Made by a program: the position numbers and the translations under genes
Notes under the pieces: model-generated
Database searches by the model: none
Seen by the model: the letters and a program-made list of their open reading frames with translations, nothing else
Told to the model about the DNA's origin: nothing
Part shown: one piece after another, positions 22,285 to 34,965 of the stretch
Layout: every line of letters begins with the position of its first letter
Position numbering within the stretch: the first letter of the stretch is position 1
DNA from: Plantago major
Lineage: Eukaryota; Streptophyta; Magnoliopsida; Lamiales; Plantaginaceae
DNA: 64,000 nt
Reading direction: 5' to 3'
NCBI GenBank assembly: GCA_026545765.1
Contig: CM048842.1
Location: 72,529,871-72,593,870 of the forward strand

Positions 22285-22924
22285 TTGAAAGCACTAGATC
22301 ATTAAAACTCTAACACCAATTTTATATGCTTAAGTATATTACTATTCTATTTTCAATATTATTAATTTAATATTTATACTTGTTTCTCCACCGTGTTGAG
22401 TAGAATTTTGATTATAAAAGTATATGTGATATGCTATAATATGTATCGCATTATATGCGCTAAATGTCGCAAAATAAGTCAATAAAATTAATTAATGTTC
22501 AATAGAAAGACACAAAAAATTTTGCACTTCGGTTGTGATATTTGGTGGCATTTCCATTTTTGTGAAGTAAAATATTCATTTTTCTTTTAGATTCGAAATA
22601 TAATGATCCTACGGCTCTATTTTGTTAACATGACTGATCTGAACTGAACTGAACTGAATTGTAGTATAAAAAACAACTAAGCAGAACTGAACTGAAATTA
22701 ATGAGTTTTCAGATGAAGAGAACAGAGCCTACATCGAAATGACTCTCGAAAGTAAAACCTTATTTGCTTCTCGTAAGAACAGTTTTTCTCAAGAAGTCCG
22801 GCTCAAACATGCCCTATACATACTCCCTCCGTCTCAGTTTCATTTACCCGTTTGACTTTTTCTGGTCAACACCGTTTAATTTTGAGCTTGATTTACTCAC
22901 ATATTGTACTTCACTACAAAAAAA

Positions 22925-23245
22925 TTCGGGTTTAGGGACGAATTTATCCATCCCTAAACCCCTTCCCCCCCCCCCCCCCCCGATTCGTCCCTAATCCGTT
23001 AGGGGCGGATTTAGGGACGGATAGAGACGTCCGTCCTTAAAACGGGCGTCTCTAACCAAATATGGATGGATATTTTATCCGTCCCTAAATAGAGACTGAT
23101 ATTATCCGTCCCTAATGGTCTTTGACCATTAGAGACGGATAAAGACCATTAGGGACGAATAATATCCGTCTCTAAATTTAGGGACGGATTATATCCGTCC
23201 CTAATTCGAGGTTTTAGCGACGGATATTTATCCGTCGCTAAAACT
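22925..23245. repeat. CACTA left subterminal repeats
   Basis: About fifteen direct and inverted copies of a 12-14-bp motif with core GGGACGGAT/ATCCGTCCC, some reading AGAGACGGAT. Subterminal arrays of this kind are the binding sites of the second CACTA protein in En/Spm (TNPA). A run of C near 22968 looks error-prone. Confidence 0.88.
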
Positions 23246-23474
23246 GCATTTTTTTAATTTTTTTTTATTTTTTTCTGTTTTTCACATATCACCTGTTTTA
23301 CACTCAATATAGTCACATATAATATACCCGAAAGTGATAAAATTGCATTAATTAAAATAGAGATTCGATAAAATATCTGAACAGAAGACTAAAATCCGAA
23401 CAGAAGACTAAATATCCGAACAAGATGAGATATTGTGAAAGTATGTAGCTAGAACAACATAAGTACATGAGCAT

Positions 23475-25330
23475 CTAAGAACCGGGAGGAGGCGGTGGTT
23501 GTTGGTTCGCACCGAACATCTGTTGTGCCATCTCATCCATTCGACGAGTGATACGATCTTGATTCTGTAGCAGTTGATCGATCGTTTGTTTGAGAGGATT
23601 CATCAGCTCATTGACCTGCTCTTGTGTGTAGAAATCACCCCGTGGTGAGGATGCCTGGACACCGAGAAGCTACCACCCGTCAATGCAGGGCCCAAACTGC
23701 CGATCCCATACACTCGACCCTTAGCGTCCATCGGGTTGACTTGGAAGAATATCTGGTCTTGCTCTCGAACTGTGAGCTCATGACCGTCGATCATCCTCTC
23801 CTCCATGATCCGCTCCACCTCAGTCTGCAATAGTGTAGTGCATACGAAATGAGATACAGTTTTAGGAAGATACGCTCGATATATAATATACACAAATGCA
23901 AATGTGAACCTTAACAAAGAAACGTACCCCAATTAGCTCAGCCCTAGGATTAGTCCAAATGCCATTCTTCATTTTTGCCTTCTTGAAGTGGTGAAGAGCA
24001 GTGGTGGGCTCCCCGGCATGGAATTGAAGAACATGCAAACAAGTAGTAAGTTGTTAGAAATGAAAGCAAAAAAACATATGTACAAAGCATATTCCTAGTC
24101 ATAAATAACATATATACTAACCGATATCTGACGGTTTGTAACAATAGCCCGCGACCCATAATGATGCCTGGAGCTGCTCGTACCATCTCGCACCTCAGTC
24201 AACCAGTTCGCTCTGTTCTTTGCCGCCGTGTCCCTGACAAAGGGATCCCTCCAGTACTCCTGCCAAAGTGCCCACTCATCACCCCCATGAACTGCGGCTT
24301 TACCCCAGCGGTTTTCATGTTGTTAACCATCCTCTTATAGCACTCTGATCCAACAGTCTCGAAAATAGGCCACAGTTGGGGAATCAGGGCATTGGGAATG
24401 AAGTAGTACTTCTACAACATTTCCATAAGAAGTAGAAATTACACAAGGTTAATGAAAGTAGGAATTTAAAGATAAACCCAAGTACAGTGGCTAACATACC
24501 ACGAAATCAGCACAACAAGTTCAGTAATGGTGACTAACATATCACCCAAGTACAGTGGCTAACATACCACTCAATCAGCACAATAAGTCAAAGAACAGTG
24601 ACTAACATATCACCCAAGTACAGTGGCTATGCTCCCACTCAAATTGTCCTAAAATTTACTAACACAATGGTGACTAACATATCACCCAAGTACAGTGGCT
24701 AACATACCACGAAATCAGCACAACAAGTTCAGTGATGGTGACTAACATATCACCCAAGTACAGTGGCTAACATACCACGGGATAAAGCATTGTAACATTT
24801 AAGCTTACCCGCATCTCATCAAAGTAATGGTGCTTCATCCGGTCCGGGAGTGTAGACCATTTCTCGCCTCCTTCACCCGGCTTCTCCCTCCTGAGCCTTA
24901 TAATCTTACCAAGATTTTCGCTAGCACCCTGTGGCCAAAACCTGTTATAAATGAGACAGACATGAAACAAACATTCTTAGTAAATTCATGTGACATTTAC
25001 TAATTATCTGAAGTTATGTTCTACAAATGCATAATACTTACTTCTTCCCGTTCGAGAACAACACCGGCTTCCCATTTCAAGTAGCATCGGGTGTCAGAAC
25101 GGTGTAGGGACACCCATCAGAGGATAAGTCACCAAACAGGGGTGACGTCCCCACGCTCGAGCCAAAGGGAGTCTCAGGAACCTGTGACTGGCTGCTCCCG
25201 CTAATGTCATAGCGGCGGCTACCCGTGACCGCCTGCAGAACCACCACCAGTATCACTAGACACCGGAGGACAGTATGTGGACCTCTTCTGCCGCGGCATA
25301 TGCAAAAGCATACAACAAGTGTTAGTAAGA
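23475..25330 (-). pseudogene. CACTA second gene, Transposase_24 (Ptta/En/Spm) type
   Basis: Exons are readable on the - strand. An upstream Ser/Thr/Pro-rich part (about 25077-25330) leads to PDRMKHHYFDEM (near 24830), then after an intron (24412-24808) KYYFIPNALIPQLWPIFE and a block near 24200-24400. The final exon has TEVERIMEERM, DQIFFQVN and a coiled-coil tail QVNELMNPLKQTIDQLLQ ending in a Pro run, with stop at 23475. This is the layout of plant Ptta/En/Spm proteins, thought to bind the subterminal repeats. A frame change near 23660, between GGSFSVSRHP and DFYTQEQ, breaks the last exon. The intron holds a minisatellite. Confidence 0.75.
24477..24779. repeat. 68-bp minisatellite inside a CACTA intron
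   Basis: The string CCCAAGTACAGTGGCT recurs at 24477, 24545, 24613, 24685 and 24753, a period of 68 bp with one 72-bp unit. Units share TGACTAACATATCA and CATACCAC. The array fills most of the 24412-24808 intron. Confidence 0.92.
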
Positions 25331-25455
25331 AAGATGAGATGAATTGGCAGGTAAAACATATACAATAGACACGTAATAAAGCATATACAACAACAAGTGT
25401 TAGTAAGAAAGATGAGATGAATTGGCATGCATGTAAAACATATACATTTAACACA
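25300..25455. repeat. 78-bp tandem duplication in a CACTA intron
   Basis: Two adjacent copies of a block containing AACAAGTGTTAGTAAGAAAG and GATGAGATGAATTGGCA, 78 bp apart (25314 and 25392). Confidence 0.85.
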
Positions 25456-25477
25456 TCAAGAAGACTAAAAAGTTGAG

Positions 25478-28400
25478 TTAATCAAGAACCACCAGTATAC
25501 ACATACCCTCGTCCTCCTCGCCCGTGGTTAAGTCTACATATTGGTCTTCGTGCAGCTCAATGTACTTATCAGGAGCATGTACAACATTTCTCGCCGTTTC
25601 ATCCACAACCTCTTCTTGGTACGAGTTGGTAATTGAGTCGTCCTTCTGAACGTACTCTACTCTGGAGCGGGCCCGTATATGTATCATGCCAACCAAATTC
25701 AGTCACGCTTTCGAGCTTGGATATTCAATGAATACCACTTGGCGTGCTTGAGTAGCCAAGATAAACGGTTCGTACCTCCTCCTATGGTTAATGTCCACCA
25801 TCTCATACTGCTCGTGCTTCCTCGTACCAGCTGGAGTAGGATCATACCAGTCAACATCAAACAGAAAGTTTCTTTTCAAAGGCAAACCGGGATATTCAAG
25901 CCGCACATTTCGCTTCAGCTTCCCGTAGAAATCATACAAATCAGATAGATCTTGCCCACTGACACACACCCCTGAATTGCTTGTGGCCATGCTCGTGTTA
26001 GAATCAACCGTGTAGAACCTAAGGCCATTAACTATGTACGATGAGAATGTGGAGACCTTTCTGTCTGGTCCCTCCGCTAGAGCTACTAAGTAAGGAGATG
26101 TGATGTTGTTGACAGGATCTCGGACATACTCCTTGAACCAAGGTGGAAATTCTGTTTCCAACTTCCCTTCAAGTTGTGACTCAATCTCATCATCTGCCAA
26201 TATTGGATTCTTCTCCAGACAACGCTCTTTGAACTCCCTGTGGACACGATTGATATGCATGATTAGTTATCTAGTATTAGATATTCAAATTCATGAAGTC
26301 CTTAGTAAGAAAGCTACTCACCCAGCAAATTTCACCATAAATTCGTCAACTTCAGTACAGTTCGAGAGGACATAAAACTGGGCTGCCAACATTTCCCTAT
26401 CATCCAACCATGATGTATTTTTCTTCCCCATAGGTCTCCCTGAGACCCTAAAAATAGAAATAGCATCATCATCATCATCATCCTCTTGAACTTCGAATAT
26501 GTCTGCGTTTTGAGACGACCTAGATGCCTTTGTGGGAACGTGGTCTCCAAAGTAATAGGAGCAGAAGGTTGCAGCTTCCTCTCGCACGTATGCATTGGCC
26601 ATCGATCCCTCAGGCATACCTTTGTTGCTGACATACCTCTTCAATTTTCCCAAGTACCTGCAATGCATATATATTTGGGTAATATAATGCAACTTTGGAA
26701 AATTCAGACATTTGAAGTGAATGATTGTCTTTATATATTATATAAACCTCTCGAATGGATACATCCATCGATATTGAACCGGTCCAGCAAGCCTTGCTTC
26801 GTGTGGGAGGTGAACCGGCAAGTGCTCCATAGAATCAAAGAAGCTCGGTGGGAAGATACGCTCGAGCTTGCATAGAATCAATGGTATGTTGCTTTCAAGG
26901 TTTGCTAACACTTGATCGTCAACCACCCTTGTACATAAATTCTTGAAAAATAAGCTCAGCTCGGTGAGAGTGATCCATACAGGTTTAGGTAGCAGTTCTC
27001 GAAATGCAACCGGGAGAAGCCGCTCCATAAACACATGACAATCGTGGCTCTTCATCCCATACATCTTCGTCTTCTTCAAATCCACACACCGCCCCAACTT
27101 TGAGGCATAATTGTCGGGGAACTTCAATCCCCTAACCCAATCAAACAGTTTGTTCCTAGATTCAATATCAATCGTGTAGCATGCCTTGGGTCAATGCCCC
27201 TTCTCATTCCGCTTTGTCAACTCAGGCCTTTTACACCATGTATCCAACTCGGCTATAGATTTAACGTGATCCTTTGTCTTTCCGGGAATGTTGCAAATCG
27301 TGTTGAAGCAGTTCTCGAACACATTCTTCTCAATGTGCATGAAATCCAACATGTGATGTATAAGAAGACTGCTCCAATAAGGCAAGTTCCAGAAGATGCT
27401 TCTCTTCTTCCATCCACATTTGTTCTCAATTTTCTTGTTATGCTTCTCCCACCCAAGTTCAGTCACTTTCATAAGACCCAGCCTATCAATCTCCGCAAGT
27501 ATCTGTGCACCAGTAAGTTGTCTTGAGGGGCCTTTATTCTCTACTTTATTTTTCAAGAATTGAGTCTTGTTCTTCCTGAACGGATGGTTCCTTGGTAGAA
27601 ACCTACGATGACAGTCAAACCAAGATTCCTTCCCACTCTCCTTCAGTCTAAATGCATCAGTGTCCTCCAAACAATGTGGACAAGCATGAAAAACCCACAG
27701 TTTTCCTTCCAGATAGCATGGAGTACGCAGGAAAATCACTCACGTTCCACAGGAGTGCTGCTCTCAAGGTAAAGTTCTTCTTCGTTGACACATCATATGC
27801 ATGTATACCATTTTCCCACAACTCAATCAGCTCCTTGATTAGGGGCTGCAAGAACACATCCAGCTTCTGTCCTGGATCAGCTGACCCGGGCACCAACGCA
27901 GTCAAGAACATGAACGGTTCCTTCATGCACTCACCGGGGGGCAGGTTGTACGGTGTCAACATGACTGGCCAACAAGAGTACTTCCGGTCACTTCCAAATG
28001 GGTTAAAACCATCCGTACAAAGCCCCAAACGTACATTTATAGACTCGGCTGCAAACTCCGGATATGTCTTGTCGAACTCTTTCCATCCCGGTGAGTCTGA
28101 TGGACCGCATTTTATCCGCACAAGCACTTGAAGCGTACAACCTCTTCAAACGAGGTGCTAGAGGGAAGTACCACATTTTCTTATGTGGGAGATTTTTCTT
28201 TTGGCGTTTCTTTGAAGCCCCCTCCTTGTAACGCTTGTAGCGGTCCTTACCACAAAACTTGCACTTTAATAGATCTACATCCTCCCCCCAATAGATCATG
28301 CACATATCCGGACAACAGTCTATGGTTACCATAGGCAACCCCAACCCCCGCATATTTTTCTTCGCTTGGTAAAAGTTGGTGGGTACTAGGTTTGGTTCAG

Positions 28401-29030
28401 GGCAACACTCCAATAACAGTTGTACGGTGTTATTGAAGCTCACTTCAGATTGGCCATCCTCGGCCTTACAACTCATTAACTCATTAGCCGAGACAACAAA
28501 GAACCCTCGGTGTGCTTCTTACACCCCGGCTAAATCAGCTTCTTTGATGATTCCAACAAGTCAAAGAACACCTGATCCTCGGGATTCGGTGGCTCCTCCA
28601 CATCCCGGTCGGTGTCCATGAACTCTGGACCCGCAACATCATACACCATTTGCTCAATCTTCTCATCATCAGGATTAGCATCAGATGTAGACGTATTTTG
28701 AGTACTACCGATCACATTTTGTTTCCTTCTTTTACGCTTAGGAATACTCCCATAATCCATGAACGGTATTGATTCCTCACCATGATAACACCATACCTCA
28801 TACTCAGCTACGAACCCCTTACGTTTCAAGTGCTCGACTAGCGTTCTAGGAGGCAAAAATTGCTTATTCCTACATTTGTTCGCATTGCAAGGGCACTTCA
28901 TCATCCCCCGACTCAAACAACTAGTCTGTGTAAGTGCAAAAGCAATGAAGGCTTCAACCCCTTCCACAAAACTAGATTCAATTCTGCCATTAATAGTGCG
29001 ACGGTACATCCATGAACGATCGGGATTCAT
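25478..29030 (-). pseudogene. CACTA TNP2-type transposase
   Basis: On the - strand the parts follow family order. The transposase-associated zinc-binding N-terminus (MNPDRSWMYR... KCPCNANKC, 28530-29030) leads into the TNP2 catalytic domain with VRLGLCTDGFNPFG, YNLPPGECMKEPFMF and SDFPAYSML (27657-28127), continuing to 27191. The DUF4218 region (26738-27127) and DUF4216 region with VDWYD and YEPFILATQA (25703-26260) close the protein. Introns are readable, for example at 26338 (GCTGG|GTGAGT). Damage is a TAG after SSKKLI (near 28530), an 8-bp tandem duplication near 28470, a short deletion near 28100 and a homopolymer frameshift near 27690. The enzyme family cuts and pastes CACTA ends. Confidence 0.88.
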
Positions 29031-29179
29031 AATTCAACAATTAAGCTGCGTCTCAATTTATTAGATTTATAACATGTATAGCATTACGTATTTAGTTTCA
29101 TTATTACAATTACATTCTTAATTAGGATACGTTAACAATTGGTAATGAATTACATGCATTTTACGATTACAATTCAATT

Positions 29180-29865
<686 letters not shown>

Positions 29866-29867
29866 GA

Positions 29868-30120
29868 GCGACGGATAGCTATCCGTCTGTGACTCCTTTT
29901 TTTTAAAATTTTTTTCTTTTTTTTTTGGCAGTCAACTGTTTTAGGGACGGATATTTTTATCCGTCCCTAAAACAAAGACGGATAACTAATCCGTCCCTAT
30001 TTACGGACGGACTAGAGACGGATTAGGGACGGATAGGCCTATCCGTCCCTAATCCATCTCTAGAGCCGCCGATTCATCCCTAATTTAGAGACGCATTTTA
30101 TCCGTCTCTAAAACTGGTTT
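29868..30120. repeat. CACTA right subterminal repeats
   Basis: A dozen or so direct and inverted GGGACGGAT/ATCCGTCCC units, matching those at the left end in motif and spacing. Confidence 0.88.
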
Positions 30121-30449
30121 TTCTTGTAGTGCTTCTAATGTATTTTAGAAAAATATATAATGAAAATCTAAAATGTAATATTCAATAATATGAATTTTAA
30201 ATTTTTTTTTACAAACATTATTTATGAGTAATTTGCAGACGAAGTTTGCAAGCATTGACCAGAAAAAGTCAAACGAGTAAATGAAATTGGGACGGAGGGA
30301 GTATATAGTAGTAGTAAAATGGAATACTTATCTTGACATAAAATATTGTTTTTCAGATAAGTACAAGCTTTCTAGAATATGAGAAATTACAATTTCTGAC
30401 AGTCGAGTCGAGAGAGTGAGCTGAGAATGGCTAGCACGACGGTTACAGC

Positions 30450-31600
30450 TGATGAGACAATATTCTAACGTCTCATTTGGTCCTTTTTAGCGGTCTTTGT
30501 GAGTTTCTGTCTTTAGTTTGATAGTCTTTTTAGTTCGTTTTTACGCTTTGGTGTTTTATTTACATTTTGCAGGAATCGATGTCTTTTGAGCTAAATGAGA
30601 ACAAGCTGCTTAGCATGGCTCGCCGCGGCGAGATTTTACGAGCTTGGACTTAGGAATTGCAGGAAGGTTTCGCCGGCGAGGAAATCGATCACATGGCGAG
30701 ATTTTGCGATCGCTCCCTGCTTTTGAAGGAAGGCACTACATGTAGAATTTGCGAAATGGATATATAATCGACAAAGGAAGCTACATGTAGACGCATGTGC
30801 TCGTAATTTGTTTTTCTGGGATATACTTCTTTTTAACCTAGTTTTTTAAAAGAGCTCTGGGATTCAGACATTAACATTGAGACATCTTTGGAGCTTGATT
30901 ATTCATTGATTTTACTCATCAGGATTATTGGTATTGATTTCTCTATTGCTTTCTTCTTTACAATTCGTTCTTTATCTTTATCGATTGAATTGAATGTTAT
31001 TGCATGCGAGTTTCATATCTATGTTTTGTATGATTATTACCATGAATCTATGTATGCGATTAACTATTATGAGTAGCTAAAGACCTTTGAATACAGTAGT
31101 ATGTGAAGATTTTGCATATTCGTTCTAGGGTTTATCAAATCACTCATATAGGTTAGTCTCGTATAAAATCTTCGTAAAAACCTTCAATTCGATAAGTCCG
31201 TATCAAATTCTCTAAATTGTTCATGTTTAAGGATCGTGAATTGACAACTCACGATTTCTCCAGTATAATATATTATAAGAACAATTGGTTGAATCGAATT
31301 GATTGATTTACTGTACAACAACCGTGTGACAAATATGAGTGTTATCCCTAGTTCGAATTAGCATAATTGGATCTTGCTACTGTATTCATCTTTCTCTCAT
31401 TGTCAATCGTAATTTTAGCTTTAGTCGATCTACTTAGAAGTATACAAAACCTTCAATCAAACTGTTACTGGCAAGTATCTGTTTACTCTCACTGCTACGT
31501 AAATTGATTAATTCCCTAGAGATCGATCACGAGTTAGGCTTTAGTCTGCAACTACAGCTTAATCTCTAATTGCTTTTTAGAGTATAATTTGAGCTTATCA
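30450..31600 (+). repeat. gypsy 5' LTR
   Basis: 1151 bp, beginning TGATGAGACAATATTC and ending GAGCTTATCA. The right-hand copy begins TGAGAC, so one has gained or lost a TGA triplet. The part from about 30690 on is very similar to the partner. The part at 30600-30690 differs strongly and contains the palindrome CTCGCCGCGGCGAG. Confidence 0.9.
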
Positions 31601-31604
31601 AATT

Positions 31605-31621
31605 TGGCTCCGCTGCCGGGG
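31605..31621 (+). promoter_or_regulatory. gypsy primer-binding site (tRNA-Asp-like)
   Basis: TGGCTCCGCTGCCGGGG starts 4 nt after the LTR. It differs at two positions from the TGGCGCCGTTGCCGGGG site used by Athila/Tat elements, which pairs with the 3' end of tRNA-Asp. Confidence 0.8.
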
Positions 31622-31752
31622 AATTAATTCCTCCTGTAGCGTGTGAGTGTGATATTTTATTTGCTTTTTTTTACCTACCTGCGATTTCTGCACTAACAGA
31701 AACTAAGATTTTTCAAGGTTTTTGATTTTGTAGAGGAACTTTTTGCAGGTTT

Positions 31753-33740
31753 ATGCCTGGTACAAGATCGCAAGGAACACCTTTGCAACCTGAGATCGAT
31801 ATACACTACCATCAGCTTCGAAGACAGAACTCAGCAGCTATTCAAATGGGTGACATCAACGAGAATACTCCCTGAGTCAACAGTGCTGTTGAGGCCCCTG
31901 TGATCACTTATGGGACCTATATGCAGCCTGGTGAAATTAAGGCTGGGGGATCAACTATTGTGCTCTCTAACAATGCTAGGAACATGGAGATCAAGTCTCA
32001 TCACTTCCATGACATGCCTAAGTATTATGGGATGGCTAATGAGGATGTTATCCGGTTTCTCAAGGAGTTCGAGGGGCTGATTGCTAGGATTCTGCCATCG
32101 TAGCACGAATCGGTTTCACGAGGAAATAAGGAAGAAGGTTTTTTCCATGTGTATGCAGGATAAAGCAAAGAACTGGCTATTGAATCAACCTGAAGGTTCT
32201 CTGGCTACTTGGGATGATCTATACAGGGCCTTTATGAACAAGTTCTATCCAGCGGAGAAGACTAGGCAGCTTCGAGTGCAGATTGAGAAGTTCATGCAGA
32301 TGAGAGTTTTTATGAGGCCAGGGAGCGATTCCTGAACTTGCTCTCTCAATGCCCTCACCATAGGTTGAGTGAGATGGATTTATGCTGCAAGTTCTATGAG
32401 GGACTCGACTGGGAAGCACAGAATATGGTGGATATGACTGTGGATGGCTCTATCGTCACGGCATCTCCATTGCATTGAATGAGGCGTTTGAGAAGCTTGC
32501 GCCATCTCCAGATTAAGGGAACTAGAGGTAGACCAAGGAGAGTGAAGTAAAGCCGTGGAGGAAACACTGTGCCCTAGTACTATTGAATTGGCGAGCAGTT
32601 AAGGAGATGGGGACGCTTGGCACTATCCCGCACGGTGGCTCCAGTGAATGAGATGTGTAATCTGTGGTAATTTCGGCATGGTGCTAGTATGTAGACTTCA
32701 CGAGACTATGGGGATAACCCAACTCGGAGATTATTTGGGTGCAAACAGCAGGCGTGGTGGTTGCAACCAACCGGAATGAATGCAGTCTACTAAGTGCAAC
32801 CTTCAACCCCGATCGTTCCAATTTATCCTATGGAGGTAACTTCTATGAGAATGCACCACAAGAAGTTCCGCACAACAGTTCCATTCAGCAGACTCGCTTC
32901 GACAGGTCCGTTTAGTGAGGTCCAAAGATTTTAGGTTCCGCCAACTAGTGCACCGCGAAACGCTGATCGGGAGATTAGAGCTCACATGGAGAGATCAGAG
33001 AGGTTCTGGGCAAAAGCACAGCAGAATCAAACCAAGAATGACCAGAGGTTTGATAGCATTGAGCAATCGCAAAAGAGGTTAGAGAAAACTCTTGGTGATC
33101 TGGTCGGCGCCTTCCAGCAAAGAGAGAAGGGTAAATTCCCTGCGACTGTAGAGAATAACAGGGTACTTGCTGTGGAGGTAGCTTTTGACAAGCCAGGAGT
33201 AGTGAAGATTGTTATTACGACTTGCACTTGTAACCACAATAAGGTGGTTTGCCAGGTTGAGGCAACACAGGTACAAGAAGCAAGAAAGGTGATAACATCT
33301 GGTCTTGCGATTCCAGGAGAGAAGGCGAATGCAAGACCAACTCAGTTGATCCAAAAGGAAGAGAAGAGCATTAGTGATGCAAACAGTTTCGATTTGGTTG
33401 TCGGGATAGGCAGTTCTTCTAAGGTTACATGTATTATTAATACTGGAGCTGCATTAACTTAATGACATTCGAGACTTATGAGGAACTCAACCTGAAGGGT
33501 CTAGAACCGAGAAGATGCTTTGTGACCATGGCTAATGGTACTCGAAGCAAATGCATGGGAGTTGTTGACGATGTTCCCGTAACCATTGGTGGAGATGTGT
33601 TTATGACTGACTTCGTGGTTGTCGAGTCACCGCAGGTGAAGATCAAAGAGATGGACGAGGATATGCTGCTTCTTGGGTGCACTTTCATCAAGGCTCCTCG
33701 TATGATAGTCGATCTTTATGGCCGTACATGTACTATTTGA
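31753..33740 (+). pseudogene. gypsy gag and aspartic-protease remnant
   Basis: It starts MPGTRSQGTPLQPEID at 31753, soon meets a stop (TGA near 31873), and continues with a retrotransposon-gag domain: FHDMPKYYGMANEDVIRFLKEF, then after a frameshift KVFSMCMQDKAKNWLLNQP and MNKFYPAEKTRQ (to about 32450). A coiled-coil part with QRFDSIEQSQKRLEKTLGD follows at 32986-33180. A retropepsin-like part (33380-33740) reads INTGAALT where family members have D(T/L)GA, so the catalytic Asp is Asn here and a stop follows. GDVFMTDFVVVESP and the LLGCTFI flap/core strands remain. No reverse transcriptase follows. Confidence 0.82.
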
Positions 33741-34965
33741 GAAACATGAGTTGAAAGCTGTCACCACATCATATTCTCCTACACAGGTTGACATCAGGAA
33801 CTACATTGCAGCACACACCGGTCCACTCTACACCTATTCTCGCTCAAGGGTAAGCATGGGGACAGAGAAGGCTGGGAGGCTCAAGCTCAATTAGCTCCAG
33901 CATGGAAGAAGTCGAGCTAACGACTATAAACAAAAGCCCCCTTTTGTTTTTACATTCATCAGACTAATTTTTTCATTCCGTACTTTGCTTTAAAGTGGTT
34001 ATCTGTTTTCTTTTAGTTTAGTTGTGTTTTGAAGGGCGTGACCTTTGTTTTTTATTCTCTCGCATGTTTGGAAATTTAGAACCCTTGTACCAACACGAGG
34101 AAACTCCGAGTCAAGGCTTGGGGTTTCAATTTCGCGATGTGAAATTGCCAAAGGTGCAAGCAAAAAAATTTCGGAGCTCTTTGCTCGCCGCGGCGAGACC
34201 TTTCTATCCTTCCAGATTTTGCTTTCGTAAAAACTTGCCGCGGCGGAGCTTTTTTCTCGCCGCGGCGAGACCAAAAAGATTTGGTTTCAGTTCATTTCGT
34301 AAAAACTCGTTATATGGAGCCCTTTGAGCCTTGCCAAGCGAGACCAAAAGTCTCTAAAAAATTAAAAATAAAAATCGTAGTCTCAGAAAAACTTCATGGC
34401 GATGATTTCTTCCATGCAAGCGAGCTAAGTTTTTTCAAAAACTTTTAGTCTTCTTCTTCTTCTTCCCCGCCCCACTTTCTTCTCTTCTTCTTCCCGTTTT
34501 CTTCCTCTCTTCACTCCAATCTCCCTTTCTCACTCAATTCTCCACCAAATTCCCCCATTCTTTTTGTAAATCAACGGGTTTTCCCCCTCTCCCCGATTCT
34601 TGCTCCGTTTTTGTGCTTTATCCACCCAATTCTTCGGATTCAAAAGGTAAATTGGCTTGAACTTCCTTCTCCCTAATTTTTTCGAGTTTACTTGAATTAT
34701 ATGGTTGATCGTCGTTAGTCGTGATTGATTGAGTGTAGTAGATCGATTTTGATTGATGCATGGATTCCTTACTCATTGATTTTGGTACCTACTTGCGTTT
34801 TTCAAGTATTGGAATTGATATTGAATCTTAAGTTGGTTTTGGGAATTTTGCATTCTCCCCTGTTCCTTGCTCTTTTTCTGTTTCCTGCTTTTTGATCATG
34901 AATCGGTTTGGGGAGGTAGTTCTCTACCCCCATTGTTCTACACTCACACCTCTCTCGCAGTCATT
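33741..34965 (+). other. gypsy internal non-coding region
   Basis: This segment lies between the protease remnant and the second ORF, where RT and integrase would be expected. It holds two copies of the palindrome CTCGCCGCGGCGAG (34184-34197 and 34256-34269), a long pyrimidine-rich tract (34430-34640) and no long frame. Confidence 0.5.

Noticed and set aside
24477-24779. Regular repeat spacing that could suggest a CRISPR array
   Set aside because: Units are 68-bp contiguous repeats without unique spacers, in a plant transposon intron. This is a minisatellite.
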